Assembly: GCF_037027585.1 (NCBI RefSeq)
Contig: NZ_JAXCLE010000005.1
Span: forward strand, 147,430-211,429
Length of the DNA: 64,000 nucleotides
Reading direction: 5' to 3'
From: Solibacillus ferritrahens
Lineage (GTDB): Bacteria; Bacillota; Bacilli; Bacillales_A; Planococcaceae
A program made the position numbers and the translations under genes. Below are positions 16,929-26,043 of the stretch, in pieces; position 1 is the first letter of the stretch; each line of letters begins with the position of its first letter. The notes beneath the pieces were generated by a model. That model was not told the DNA's origin, did no database searches, and saw only the letters and a program-made list of their open reading frames with translations.

Positions 16929-18092
16929 ATGAAAATATTTCATACAGCAGATTGGCATTTAGGGAAGCTCGTACAAGGTGTGTCGATGACTGAAGATCAG
17001 CAATATGTACTCGAACAGTTCATCGAGGAAATAAGATTAGAAAAGCCGGATGTAGTCATTATAGCGGGGGATTTATATGACCGTTCAGTACCACCTACTG
17101 ATGCTATTCAGCTTTTGAATAAAACTTTTAAACAAATATTAATCGAAGAAAAAACACCGATTGTCGCAATTGCTGGAAATCATGATAGCGCTACACGTTT
17201 AAACTTTGGCAGTGATTTAATGAAGGCAAGTGGCTTGCACATCGTTGGTCATCTAGAAAGTTACTTTAAACCGGTTATTATGAATGATGAATACGGGGAA
17301 GTACATTTTTATTTAGTTCCGTTTGCAGAGCCTTCCATTGTAAGAAATGTTTTTGGAGATGAATCGATTACGACCCATGAAGGGGCAATGGCACGCATTA
17401 TTGAAGAAATTGAGCTAACACTTGATCCGGAAAAGCGCAATATTATTGTAGGACATGCCTTTATTACAAAAGACGGGATGCCAGAACAAAATACAAGTGA
17501 TTCTGAACGGAAATTGACAATAGGCGGTACAGAGTGCATCAACTCGGCATTGTTTGAACCATTTTGCTATACGGCACTGGGGCATCTTCACCAGGCGCAT
17601 TTTGTGGCAAATGAAAAAATACAGTATGCAGGCTCACCACTTAAATATTCCGAATCAGAAGTTAATCATAAAAAGGGCTTTTTAATAGTTGATTTAAAAG
17701 AAGATGGATCAGTAGCTGTTGAAAAAAAGTTACTGACGCCGATCCGAGATATGCGAATTGTTTCAGGACTGCTTGATGATATTTTACAGCATGAAAAAAA
17801 CGATGACTACGTATTCGTAAAGTTGCAGGATGAAAATTATGTTAAAGGTGCCGCTGAGCTCGTACGTACTGTATATCAGAATGCTTTACACATCGAAAGA
17901 ACCGTTGTATATGAAAGGCTAGAGCAGCAAGCGAATACAATGAATCGCGTACAAATGGATGATACGGAATTGTTTGAGCTGTTTTATACAGAAATGACAG
18001 GTAAGCCTTTAAGTGAGGAAACGAAAGCAATTTATACTGACATTCTTCAGCAGCTTATCGACAATGAACGTGAATTTCAGGAGGTGCTGTAA
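16929..18092 (+). CDS. sbcD: DNA repair exonuclease SbcCD, nuclease subunit
   Basis: A 387-residue Mre11-type metallophosphoesterase. Metal-binding motifs are visible in order: ADWHLGK (residues about 7-13), GDLYDRS (about 47-53), GNHDSATR (about 83-90) and a later GHLHQAH. With SbcC it forms an ATP-dependent nuclease that opens hairpins and trims protein-blocked or broken DNA ends. The start at 16929 follows a GGGGGGCGG site. The stop is two bases before sbcC, so the two subunits are co-translated. Length matches B. subtilis SbcD (about 390). Confidence 0.96.
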   Translation: MKIFHTADWHLGKLVQGVSMTEDQQYVLEQFIEEIRLEKPDVVIIAGDLYDRSVPPTDAIQLLNKTFKQILIEEKTPIVAIAGNHDSATRLNFGSDLMKASGLHIVGHLESYFKPVIMNDEYGEVHFYLVPFAEPSIVRNVFGDESITTHEGAMARIIEEIELTLDPEKRNIIVGHAFITKDGMPEQNTSDSERKLTIGGTECINSALFEPFCYTALGHLHQAHFVANEKIQYAGSPLKYSESEVNHKKGFLIVDLKEDGSVAVEKKLLTPIRDMRIVSGLLDDILQHEKNDDYVFVKLQDENYVKGAAELVRTVYQNALHIERTVVYERLEQQANTMNRVQMDDTELFELFYTEMTGKPLSEETKAIYTDILQQLIDNEREFQEVL

Positions 18093-18094
18093 CG

Positions 18095-21000
18095 ATGAAG
18101 CCTATAAAATTATCGATGACAGCTTTTGGACCATATCAAACAAAAGAAGTAATCGATTTCACTAAACTTCATGAGCATGGAATATTTGTTGTTTCAGGGG
18201 CTACTGGTGCGGGCAAAACAACCATTTTTGATGCGATATCATTTGCTCTTTATGATTCAGGCAGTGGGGAAGACCGTGAGAAGTCACTGTTTTTACGCAG
18301 TGATTTTGCTGACGAAACAATTGATACAGAAGTGGAGCTTGAATTTGAAGTGCGCGGTCGTCTATATCGTATTTGGCGGAAATTCGGACAGGACGGATCG
18401 AGTGCAAAACGTGAATTTTATGAGATTACAGGTGGTATTGAAGTACCAGCTGTAGAAAAATTTCAGGTAAAGCTTATTCAGGCAAAAGTCGAAGAGTTGA
18501 TTGGCCTAACCTATTCTCAATTCAATCAGATTGTTATGCTTCCACAAGGAGAATTCCAAAAACTTTTGACATCCGAATCAAAGCATAAAGAAGAAATCTT
18601 CCGTAAAATCTTTAAAACTGAACGATTTACAAAAATGGTCGAGCTTTTGCGGGAAAAAAAGAAGTCTGCAGAAAAGCTATATGATCAATCTATAATGCAG
18701 CAAGACCATACGATCCATGAAATTATCTCGCGCCTACCAAATAGAGATTCAGAGCTATTTTCGGAGATAAACCAAGATGTAATTAATCTATATCAAGTAA
18801 AGCAAGCTTTATTAAACGAACAGCAATATTATGAAGAACATTGCAAAACATTAAAGGGGCAATATGAGAAATCCAAATTACAATTACAGCAATTAAATGA
18901 AACATTCAGTGAGCAAAAGCTGCTAAATGAACGAATTGAAAAATATTTATTAAGAAAAACTCGGCTTGCAGAACTCCTTCAACAAGAACAAACAATGCAA
19001 TCCGAGAAACAGCGTCTCGAACTTGCCAAAAAAGCGAATCAAATTGAACCTTTGGAGCGCGAGCATGAGAAAGTGAAGCTTCAATTTGAAAGAGCGGAAA
19101 TCGCATTACAACATGCAAAAAAGGATTTTGAAAAAGCAAAGTCGCAACTTCAAAATGCAATGAAATTTTATGACGAACAAAAACAGCATGAACCATTACT
19201 CGATGAGTATTCAAAATCTATTTCACAGTTAGAGCAGCTTTTACCGATTTATCAATCGATAGATGAACAGCGAAAGTCCGTTTTGAAAATAGAGGAAAAT
19301 CAAAATAATGCAAAACAACTATTTGAAAAACTTCAAAAAGAGGATATTACATTAAAGGAACAGCAACAGAAGCAGCGGATAATTATAAATGAACTGGAAG
19401 AAAAAGTAGCTACGTACCAGGAGACATTTGAAGCTCATGCAATGTTGACCAAGAAAATTGAGCTAGCAAGGGAGATTTTAAAGCTCCAATCTAGCGAGGT
19501 AGCATTAACAAAAACACTGGCAGAAAAGCAGCAAATTGCAAATCTTGCTCAGGAAAGATTACAGAAGCTGGAACAACAGATTCGCAGTAATCATGCAGCA
19601 TTTCTCGCTACTTCCCTTCATCACGGGGAGGCGTGTCCTGTATGCGGAAGCACAGAACATCCAGCCATCCATAGCAGTGAAGCATTGGAAGTTGACGATA
19701 ATGAATTGACCGCACTACGCCGTGAAAGTGACAGTGCTATGCAGAACTTTTACCAAGTAAGCTCGAAATTAGAAGTAGAGCAAGCGGCATTGAACGAGAA
19801 GCAGCAGGTACTTCAGCAACTTGGCATTGAACCTTCATCGCTTCACGAATACGAACAGCAACTATCTGTATTGACGAACCAATTATCGATGCAAAAACAG
19901 CAACAAGCACAACTATTAATGGAAAAGAAAAATTTGGAACAGATTTTGCAAAGTAAAGAAATGCTCCAAGGGCGAATTGAAAAAGGGCAGCAGTATGTAT
20001 CGGAAATTGATAAACAATATGCACAAGAAAAGGGTAAGCTTGAGCAAAGTGAAAAGTCTTTACTACCGCAGTTTTCAACCGTCCAACAAGTTACGGAAGC
20101 GTTGACAAGCCTGCAGCAGAAATATCGTCATTTAAAAGAAGCGATACAAAAGGCATTGGAAGCATTGCAAAATATTCAATTGGAAGAAAAGACATGTGAA
20201 GTGAATTATGAGCATGCTACAAAGAATTTAACTGAGAAACAACAGGAAAGTAAAATAGCGCAATCTGCATTTGAGTCTGCACTCTTACAAGAAGGCTTCC
20301 ATATAGAAGCATATAAACAAGCGCTACTATCTCAGCAGGTTCAACAACAAATACAGGAAACATTAGAGAGCTATAAGCAAAATGTCCATACTTTAACAGT
20401 GCAAATTGCAGAAGAACAACAAATGTTAGAGGGAAAAGAATTGGTGGATTTGAAGGCTATTGAGCAACAGATTTCGCTGCTTAATGAGCAAATAGAAGCC
20501 CAATATTCAGAAGTGAAATTAGTCCATTCTTACGCATTACAGTGTGGGGAAACTTTAGAAAAGCTTGAAAAATCAGCTCGACAAATAGAAGATTATAAAG
20601 AAAAATTAATGCAAGTCGAACATGTATATGATTTAATTCGTGGACAGAATGAAGCGAAAATTTCTTTTGAACGATTTGCGCAAATAGGCTATTTAGAAAA
20701 AGTAACACAAGCTGCAAATGAAAGACTACGTGTTTTATCAAATGGTCAGTATTTTTTAAAGTCAACGGGTCGTAAAGAAGGAAATGCACAAAGCGGGTTA
20801 AGTATTGATGTATATGATAGCAACACTGGGCAAACACGCGATGTTAAAACATTATCCGGAGGTGAAAAATTCAATGCTTCGCTTTCACTAGCTTTAGGAA
20901 TGGCGGATGTTATTCAAAGTGTTCAGGGCAGTGTGCATATTGATACTATGTTCATCGATGAAGGCTTCGGTACGTTGGATGAAGAAGCATTACGACGCGC

Positions 21001-21148
21001 TATCGATATTTTAATTGACCTACAGCAAACGGGTCGCTTAATCGGTGTCATTTCACATGTCGCGGAACTTAAAGCAGCGATGCCGGCCATTTTACAAGTA
21101 CAAAAGCTAAAAGAAGGCTATAGTAAAACAGAAATTATTATTAAATAA
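18095..21148 (+). CDS. sbcC: DNA repair exonuclease SbcCD, ATPase subunit
   Basis: A 1017-residue Rad50-like SMC-family ATPase. The N-terminal Walker A is GATGAGKTT (residues about 34-42). Two very long Gln/Glu/Lys-rich coiled-coil arms flank a zinc hook, CPVCG (Cys514 and Cys517), almost exactly mid-protein. The C-terminal lobe has the signature TLSGGEKF and Walker B MFIDEGFGTLD. It bridges DNA ends through hook dimerisation and drives SbcD. It is about 100 residues shorter than B. subtilis SbcC, mainly in the coils as far as I can tell. A terminator follows directly. Confidence 0.96.
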   Translation: MKPIKLSMTAFGPYQTKEVIDFTKLHEHGIFVVSGATGAGKTTIFDAISFALYDSGSGEDREKSLFLRSDFADETIDTEVELEFEVRGRLYRIWRKFGQDGSSAKREFYEITGGIEVPAVEKFQVKLIQAKVEELIGLTYSQFNQIVMLPQGEFQKLLTSESKHKEEIFRKIFKTERFTKMVELLREKKKSAEKLYDQSIMQQDHTIHEIISRLPNRDSELFSEINQDVINLYQVKQALLNEQQYYEEHCKTLKGQYEKSKLQLQQLNETFSEQKLLNERIEKYLLRKTRLAELLQQEQTMQSEKQRLELAKKANQIEPLEREHEKVKLQFERAEIALQHAKKDFEKAKSQLQNAMKFYDEQKQHEPLLDEYSKSISQLEQLLPIYQSIDEQRKSVLKIEENQNNAKQLFEKLQKEDITLKEQQQKQRIIINELEEKVATYQETFEAHAMLTKKIELAREILKLQSSEVALTKTLAEKQQIANLAQERLQKLEQQIRSNHAAFLATSLHHGEACPVCGSTEHPAIHSSEALEVDDNELTALRRESDSAMQNFYQVSSKLEVEQAALNEKQQVLQQLGIEPSSLHEYEQQLSVLTNQLSMQKQQQAQLLMEKKNLEQILQSKEMLQGRIEKGQQYVSEIDKQYAQEKGKLEQSEKSLLPQFSTVQQVTEALTSLQQKYRHLKEAIQKALEALQNIQLEEKTCEVNYEHATKNLTEKQQESKIAQSAFESALLQEGFHIEAYKQALLSQQVQQQIQETLESYKQNVHTLTVQIAEEQQMLEGKELVDLKAIEQQISLLNEQIEAQYSEVKLVHSYALQCGETLEKLEKSARQIEDYKEKLMQVEHVYDLIRGQNEAKISFERFAQIGYLEKVTQAANERLRVLSNGQYFLKSTGRKEGNAQSGLSIDVYDSNTGQTRDVKTLSGGEKFNASLSLALGMADVIQSVQGSVHIDTMFIDEGFGTLDEEALRRAIDILIDLQQTGRLIGVISHVAELKAAMPAILQVQKLKEGYSKTEIIIK

Positions 21149-21159
21149 ATGATTGTACA

Positions 21160-21202
21160 AAAAAACACATTTCACACGAAAGACTGAGTGAAATGTGTTT
21201 TT
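21160..21202 (+). terminator. Intrinsic terminator after sbcC
   Basis: AAAAACACATTTCAC pairs with GTGAAATGTGTTTTT. It can also serve the small minus-strand gene that ends at 21206. Confidence 0.85.
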
Positions 21203-21205
21203 GTG

Positions 21206-21337
21206 TTAACGCTTTGTAGCTCGTCGTGTAGTTGTTGCACGTTGCGGAGTAGATTTTTTATCCATCATTTTTTTTATGATGGGATAAAGTATTGGACCGA
21301 ATTTAATTGCTGTTTTAACAAGTTTGTTTAGTTTCAT
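21206..21337 (-). CDS. Small basic hypothetical protein, 43 aa
   Basis: This short gene reads MKLNKLVKTAIKFGPILYPI, then a Lys-rich stretch and a C-terminal tail rich in Thr and Arg. It has an AAGGAG ribosome binding site 10 bases before the ATG on the minus strand and a terminator just after the stop, both of which support a real gene. The first half is an amphipathic or weakly membrane-associating helix, and the tail is strongly basic. I do not recognise the family and no function can be assigned. Confidence 0.6.
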   Translation of the reverse strand: MKLNKLVKTAIKFGPILYPIIKKMMDKKSTPQRATTTRRATKR

Positions 21338-21406
21338 ACGTATACACTCCTTAACGAATATCATTTCGTATAAGAAATATACCCAATTAAGGAGCTTTCA
21401 TAAACA

Positions 21407-21742
21407 TTAACGTAAAACTTTAATAGCTTTCACTAAATTCCAAATTCCCGTAATTGAAAAGATAATCAGTAAAGCAACAAGGGCAATAAAATGCGAACTT
21501 ACAAAGAAATCCTGTATCGCCAAAGTTTCATGAGTCAAAAATAGCGAAATAAAAAAGTAAATAATATACAAAACACCAAAAGCAATCGGAATAAGTTGGG
21601 TAATAAAAGCCTTTTTCGAGTGCTCCCTTACAAAATCATCTTTTGAAACAACATATATAATGAACGGCAAGATAGAGGGTGCAAAGTAAAAGCTTAAATA
21701 GCTTAATGCACTTAATCCTTTTGATTGATCCATTTCATTCAC
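21407..21742 (-). CDS. Small membrane protein, DUF4870 (Tic20-like) family
   Basis: A 111-residue protein with three predicted membrane segments. The pattern is typical of DUF4870: a short polar N terminus (MNEMDQSKGLSALSYLSFYF), a central charged loop DFVREHSKKAFITQ, and two C-terminal helices. The ATG lies seven bases after AAAGGAG on the minus strand. Many Firmicutes carry such proteins; their function is unknown. It stands alone, divergent from the thiamine riboswitch unit. Confidence 0.75.
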   Translation of the reverse strand: MNEMDQSKGLSALSYLSFYFAPSILPFIIYVVSKDDFVREHSKKAFITQLIPIAFGVLYIIYFFISLFLTHETLAIQDFFVSSHFIALVALLIIFSITGIWNLVKAIKVLR

Positions 21743-21794
21743 TCCTTTGTATGTATACGAACGGTCTAGAATTTAGTTACAAAAAAATCGTCTG

Positions 21795-21823
21795 TTGAAA
21801 GTTGGAAAAATATTCGATACAAT
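21795..21823 (+). promoter_or_regulatory. Sigma-A promoter of the thiT riboswitch unit
   Basis: TTGAAA (21795-21800), 17-base spacer, TACAAT (21818-21823). Transcription should start about 25 bases before the TPP aptamer. Confidence 0.65.
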
Positions 21824-21853
21824 TAATTTGTTCAAACAATATTTATTTAGATG

Positions 21854-21948
21854 TACCACAAGGGGAGCCGAGTAAGTCGGCTGAGATTGTGCACGTAATT
21901 GCACTGACTCTTTGAACCTGTAAGTTAGCACTTGCGTAGGGATGTGGA
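21854..21948 (+). promoter_or_regulatory. TPP (THI-box) riboswitch
   Basis: The conserved TPP aptamer elements are all present in order: GGGGAGCC, GGCTGAGA, TGACTCTTTGAACCTG, and a closing AGTTAGCACTTGCGTAGGGA followed by TGTGG. The outer helix pairs ACCACA at the start with TGTGG at the end. Bound thiamine pyrophosphate should favour the downstream terminator and turn off thiT, a thiamine uptake gene. Confidence 0.96.
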
Positions 21949-21965
21949 TAGAAACCGACTGTTCA

Positions 21966-22004
21966 AACGATAGTCAGGCTTTTGTCCTGATTATCGTTTT
22001 TTTT
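21966..22004 (+). terminator. Expression-platform terminator of the TPP riboswitch
   Basis: AACGATAGTCAGG pairs over 13 positions (one G.T) with CCTGATTATCGTT and runs into eight T. It lies between aptamer and gene, as expected for transcriptional attenuation. Confidence 0.9.
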
Positions 22005-22072
22005 ATTTTTGCAGATGGATTTCTATTCCTTCTTCACTTCTGTTACATCGGAAAAAGGAAAGGAGCATTGTT

Positions 22073-22633
22073 ATGGACAAAAAGAGATTACTTATGATGG
22101 TGGAAATAGCGATTTTCGCTGCCGTCGGACTGGTGCTGGATCAAATATCATTTAAAATGTGGGCGCAAGGTGGATCGATTAGCTTTGTAATGGTTCCTAT
22201 TATTTTAATGGCAATTCGTTGGGGGTTAACAGCAGGTCTTGCAACTGGCCTACTAATCGGAATAATGCAGATGATGTTTGGAGCTTATATTGTCCACTGG
22301 CTTCAGGCAATTCTTGATTATGGTCTTGCTTTTACTGTAGTAGGTTTAGCGGCAATTATAAGAAAGCCTTTATTACAAGCAACGCAATCACTAAATAAAA
22401 CAAAAATGGCGCTTTACATTGTAATAGGTACGTTATTAGGTGGATCTTTACGATTCGTTTGCCACTTACTTGCCGGAGTTGTCTTCTTTAAGGAATTTGC
22501 AGGCGACGATAACGTATGGATGTATTCCATTATTTACAACGGTTCCTACATGCTGCCAGCAACAATTATTACAGCTATTATTGCCATCTTATTATTCACG
22601 TCTGCACCACGTTTATTGCAAAAAGTACAATAA
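22073..22633 (+). CDS. thiT: ECF transporter S component for thiamine
   Basis: A 186-residue membrane protein with about six helices and the usual length of ThiT, the thiamine-binding subunit of the energy-coupling-factor transporter. Recognisable family blocks are MWAQGGSISFVMVPI, the loop LMAIRWGLTAGLATG, and the HWLQAILDYGLAF segment near the middle. The shared ATPase/T-component module (EcfA-EcfA'-EcfT) lies elsewhere. Control by the TPP riboswitch just upstream supports the substrate. The AAAGGAGC site lies nine bases before ATG 22073. A hairpin terminator follows. Confidence 0.95.
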   Translation: MDKKRLLMMVEIAIFAAVGLVLDQISFKMWAQGGSISFVMVPIILMAIRWGLTAGLATGLLIGIMQMMFGAYIVHWLQAILDYGLAFTVVGLAAIIRKPLLQATQSLNKTKMALYIVIGTLLGGSLRFVCHLLAGVVFFKEFAGDDNVWMYSIIYNGSYMLPATIITAIIAILLFTSAPRLLQKVQ

Positions 22634-22651
22634 GTTTAATTATTAATATAG

Positions 22652-22701
22652 AACTAGGTTTGAAGTGCGGATTGCCATCTTCAAATCTAGTTTGTTTTTT
22701 T
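22652..22701 (+). terminator. Intrinsic terminator after thiT
   Basis: AACTAGGTTTGAAG pairs with CTTCAAATCTAGTT (one G.T), followed by a T run. Confidence 0.8.
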
Positions 22702-22848
22702 ATTATAAATGTACTCTAATCTATACTTCATTTTTGCACATAATTCCTGGATTTAAACACATCATTTAAAAAAACAATGAACACTTACAACCGATTTTAA
22801 GTATGTTATAGTTAAGGGTAGACATTGTTTAGAGGAAGGAAGTTACAC

Positions 22849-23601
22849 ATGATTGTTACAACACAAGAAGAAATCAAAGCTTTTAAAAAAATAGGACGTA
22901 TTTGTGCTGAAATTCGTGAAGCGATGAAAGCGGCGACAGTACCGGGCGTGACAACAAAAGAATTGGATGAAATTGCAGGGCGAATGTTTGCCGAGGCTGG
23001 CGCAATTTCAGGTCCAAAAGGTGAATATGACTTCCCTGGCTATACTTGTATTTCAGTGAATCATGAAGTGGCACACGGTATTCCAGGTAGTAAAGTGATT
23101 CAAGAAGGCGATATTGTCAACATTGACGTATCAGGTTCATTGGATGGGTATTTTGCAGATACTGGTATTTCCTTCGTTGTCGGGGAAGGCTACGAGGATA
23201 AAGAAAAGCTTTGTGCTGTAGCAAAATCAGCATTTGAACGTGCAATGACAAAAGTTAAAGCAGGTTCAAAATTAAATCAAATTGGTAAAGCAGTTGAACG
23301 TGAAGCGCGTGATCATGGCCTAACGGTTATTATGAACTTAACGGGGCATGGTTTAGGAAAATCATTGCATGAAGAGCCAAACCACGTATTAAACTATTAT
23401 GATGCCTGGGATACAACAATTATGAAGGAAGGGATGGTTTTAGCAGTAGAACCATTCATTTCAGCAAAGGCAGAGCATATTGTCGAATCTGGGGATGGTT
23501 GGACATTTGTCACTCCGGATAAATCATTAGTCGCTCAAATTGAACATTCAATTATTGTAACAAAAGACAAACCAATTATTTTAACAACATTAGAAGACTA
23601 A
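22849..23601 (+). CDS. map: Methionine aminopeptidase, type I
   Basis: A 250-residue enzyme that removes the initiator methionine from nascent proteins. The type I metal site is recognisable: the first Asp in NIDVSGSLDGYFADTG, the second in ADTG, then TGHGLGKSLHEEP (His), EPFI (Glu) and a final Glu in IEHSII. The ATG at 22849 is preferred because GAGGAAGG precedes it; an upstream in-frame TTG at 22825 would place the site inside the coding region. The gene is monocistronic and sits far from any ribosomal protein operon, so it is probably a second Map (YflG-like) rather than the essential copy (inference). Confidence 0.93.
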   Translation: MIVTTQEEIKAFKKIGRICAEIREAMKAATVPGVTTKELDEIAGRMFAEAGAISGPKGEYDFPGYTCISVNHEVAHGIPGSKVIQEGDIVNIDVSGSLDGYFADTGISFVVGEGYEDKEKLCAVAKSAFERAMTKVKAGSKLNQIGKAVEREARDHGLTVIMNLTGHGLGKSLHEEPNHVLNYYDAWDTTIMKEGMVLAVEPFISAKAEHIVESGDGWTFVTPDKSLVAQIEHSIIVTKDKPIILTTLED

Positions 23602-23605
23602 TTAG

Positions 23606-23640
23606 AAAACGTGGAAGCATATAATGCGGCCACGTTTTTT
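23606..23640 (+). terminator. Intrinsic terminator after map
   Basis: AAAACGTGG pairs with CCACGTTTTTT. Confidence 0.75.
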
Positions 23641-23773
23641 ACTTTTGTTCTAGCGGGTGTTTAAATCAACATAAAATAATCAAACGATTCAAATAAATCA
23701 CAACAACAATTACCATTTTCATACACTTTCAAGTAAAATATATGTAAGGATTCGTAATAGAGGAGGCCGTTGA

Positions 23774-24598
23774 ATGAAGAAACTAAATGATTTGGATCTA
23801 ACATTAAAATTGGATAAGAAGCTATACAAAAAGCAATTGAAAGAGCTGCAGTATGAAGTGCTTAATATTCAGCAATTTTTATACAACAATAAAATCGGTC
23901 TCATCTTCGTATTTGAAGGAATGGATGCAGCAGGAAAAGGGGGGGCCATTAAGCGATTAACAGAACACATTGATCCCCGTGGATTAATCGTTTCGCCAAT
24001 TTCCGCACCACAGCCACACGAAATGCGTTATCATTATATGCATCGATTTTGGAGGAAGTTACCCCAGCATGGACAGATTGCCATCTTTGACCGTTCCTGG
24101 TATGGTCGTGTATTAGTGGAACGCATCGAAGGCTTTGCAAAAGAACATGAATGGCAGCGGGCGTATAACGAAATTAATGGTTTTGAAAAGCAATTAACAG
24201 ATGAAGATTATATTATAGTTAAATTCTGGATTCATATAGATGCAGATGAGCAATTGAAGCGTTTCATGGAAAGAGCGGAAGATCCGTATAAATCATGGAA
24301 ACTAACAGATGAAGATTGGCGAAATCGTGAAAAGTTTAATTTATATATAGAAGCGGCAGATGAGATGTTTGCTAAAACAAATACAGAAAATGCCCCTTGG
24401 TGTTTAATTCCTGGCAACGATAAATTTTATGCACGAGTACAAGTGCTAAAAGAAGCTGTTGCTCAAATTGAGAATCAAATAACAAAACGGGGTCTTCAAC
24501 TTACTAATGTTTTTGAAAATCATAATGAACAAGCAGCAGAAAGTACACTGCCTGAATTTATAGAAATACAGCCAAAGCAAAAAAAGAAAAAGTCATAA
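23774..24598 (+). CDS. Polyphosphate kinase 2 family protein
   Basis: A 274-residue PPK2-fold enzyme that transfers phosphate between inorganic polyphosphate and nucleotides. Walker A is GMDAAGKGGAIKRL (residues about 51-64). The second phosphate-site motif is FDRSWYGRVLVERIEG near residue 113, and a lid region with charged residues follows at about 165-185. Length fits class II/III enzymes that phosphorylate AMP and/or ADP; the class is not decided here. The C terminus is Lys-rich. It starts at ATG 23774 with an AGAGGAGGCC site and has its own upstream region, so it is probably transcribed alone or with the next acetyltransferase gene. Confidence 0.92.
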   Translation: MKKLNDLDLTLKLDKKLYKKQLKELQYEVLNIQQFLYNNKIGLIFVFEGMDAAGKGGAIKRLTEHIDPRGLIVSPISAPQPHEMRYHYMHRFWRKLPQHGQIAIFDRSWYGRVLVERIEGFAKEHEWQRAYNEINGFEKQLTDEDYIIVKFWIHIDADEQLKRFMERAEDPYKSWKLTDEDWRNREKFNLYIEAADEMFAKTNTENAPWCLIPGNDKFYARVQVLKEAVAQIENQITKRGLQLTNVFENHNEQAAESTLPEFIEIQPKQKKKKS

Positions 24599-24638
24599 AC
24601 GGATAAATAAGTTTGGCTGTGAAATGTAGGTGAGTTAA

Positions 24639-25235
24639 ATGAAAAGCTTATTCAAGCTATTTCAAAAGAAGGAGGGTCCAATGGTTCAACTTATTGGGCA
24701 ACAATGTTCATTGCGTACTTTTACCCTGTCTGATGCAAGAGCATTGACAAAGCTATTAGTAGATAATAAGTTTTACTGGTCAACATATGAACCGTTACAT
24801 CGGGATGAATTTTATACAGAAGAGACACAGTACAAGAAAATATTGGAGAGCATGCATCTTTTGCAAACAAATAGAGAGTTTTCCTTTGGTATCTTCCATA
24901 ATGAAACAGGTCAGCTGATTGGTCATATTTCGCTCTATTCTATAAAACGATTACCATACTCTAGCGGCTTTATAGGGTATTCCATGGATGAAAGATTTAT
25001 CGGAAAAGGCATTGTAACCGAAGCAGTTCGTTTAGTAATGGAGTTCGCATTTTCAACTTTAAATATTCATCGCATTGAAGCATATGTGGCTCCTCAAAAT
25101 TTGGGCTCCATACGTGTTTTAGAGAAGTCAGGATTTGCGAGAGAAGGTTTACTCCGAGAATTATTATTTATAAATGGTAAATGGGTTGACCATTATATGT
25201 ACGCAATATTACAGCGAGAATATAAAAATAGATAA
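24639..25235 (+). CDS. GNAT acetyltransferase, RimJ/RimL group
   Basis: A 198-residue acetyl-CoA-dependent N-acetyltransferase of the RimJ/RimL/YdaF type. It shows GFIGYSMDERFIGKGIVTEA (acetyl-CoA loop), then NIHRIEAYVAPQNLGSIRVL and EKSGFAREGLLRE, which are the usual family blocks. Substrates of this group are protein N termini or small molecules and cannot be told here. Two starts are credible: ATG 24639 after AGGTGAG, and ATG 24681 after a very strong AAGGAGGG five bases upstream. The shorter 184-residue form matches usual family length. The longer form adds a basic N-terminal stretch. Confidence 0.85.
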   Translation: MKSLFKLFQKKEGPMVQLIGQQCSLRTFTLSDARALTKLLVDNKFYWSTYEPLHRDEFYTEETQYKKILESMHLLQTNREFSFGIFHNETGQLIGHISLYSIKRLPYSSGFIGYSMDERFIGKGIVTEAVRLVMEFAFSTLNIHRIEAYVAPQNLGSIRVLEKSGFAREGLLRELLFINGKWVDHYMYAILQREYKNR

Positions 25236-25261
25236 GTTCCATATTTTTAAGGCTATAAAAA

Positions 25262-25308
25262 AAGCTATAGTGCTCACCTAAAAATACTTTGGGTGAGCGC
25301 TATAGCTT
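25262..25308 (-). terminator. Terminator between GNAT and carbonic anhydrase genes
   Basis: A long stem (AAGCTATAG.GCTCACC with GGTGAGC.CTATAGCTT) is followed by T7 on the minus strand. It mainly serves the minus-strand carbonic anhydrase gene. Confidence 0.85.
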
Positions 25309-25309
25309 A

Positions 25310-25879
25310 TTATTTTACTTTGTCAGATCCATCAGATACTAAATCTAATTTACCAGTTTCAGGATCAATGATTAGACCGTGTACAGGAACACCAGTCGGC
25401 ATTAATGGATGGTTTCTTACTAAGTCAACGCTTTTTAAAACACTCGTTTTAATATCGCCGAAACCTCGTAACCATTCTTTTAAATCAATACGTGCATAGT
25501 TAATAACATCTATCGTTTCCTGTTTTACACCACGCTCAAGCATATGACCAATCATAACATTTGAGTCAACTGCACTCATACCGCAATCATAATGACCAAT
25601 AACATAAACTTCATCAGCCTTTAATTCATACACAGCTACCAAGATGCTGCGCATGATGCCCCCGAATGGGTGATTTACGATTGCGCCAGCGCTTTTAACA
25701 ACTTTTACATCCCCATTACGTAAGTTCATTGCTTTTGGTAATAATTCCACTAATCGCGTATCCATGCAAGATAAAACAACAATTTTTTTATCAGGGAATT
25801 TCGTTGTCGCGTATTCTTCATATTGCTTTTCAGCTACAAATTTTTCATTAAATTCTAAAATATTTTGTAATGCAGACAT
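25310..25879 (-). CDS. ytiB: Beta-carbonic anhydrase (YtiB-like)
   Basis: A 189-residue zinc enzyme interconverting CO2 and bicarbonate. The beta-class site is intact: CMDTRL (Cys and the Asp-Arg pair, residues about 38-43) and GHYDCGM (His and Cys, residues about 95-101). The whole protein, including the end VHGLIIDPETGKLDLV, matches what I know of B. subtilis YtiB. The ATG at 25879 follows AAAGGGG on the minus strand. It appears monocistronic, with its terminator starting two bases beyond the stop. Confidence 0.93.
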   Translation of the reverse strand: MSALQNILEFNEKFVAEKQYEEYATTKFPDKKIVVLSCMDTRLVELLPKAMNLRNGDVKVVKSAGAIVNHPFGGIMRSILVAVYELKADEVYVIGHYDCGMSAVDSNVMIGHMLERGVKQETIDVINYARIDLKEWLRGFGDIKTSVLKSVDLVRNHPLMPTGVPVHGLIIDPETGKLDLVSDGSDKVK

Positions 25880-26003
25880 TTATTCTTCATACCCCTTTCA
25901 TATCTATATCCATTTTAAAATATTATTTAGATAATTCAAACAAATGTGTGCGATTAAAGATAAAAATTTAATAAATAAAGAGAACTAAAGCAGTAATTCG
26001 GTA

Positions 26004-26036
26004 ATAAAAAACAACCGCTCAAATAGAGCGGTTGTG
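26004..26036 (-). terminator. Terminator of the small membrane protein gene
   Basis: ACAACCGCTC pairs with GAGCGGTTGT and is followed by T6 on the minus strand. Confidence 0.85.
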
Positions 26037-26043
26037 AAAAATA

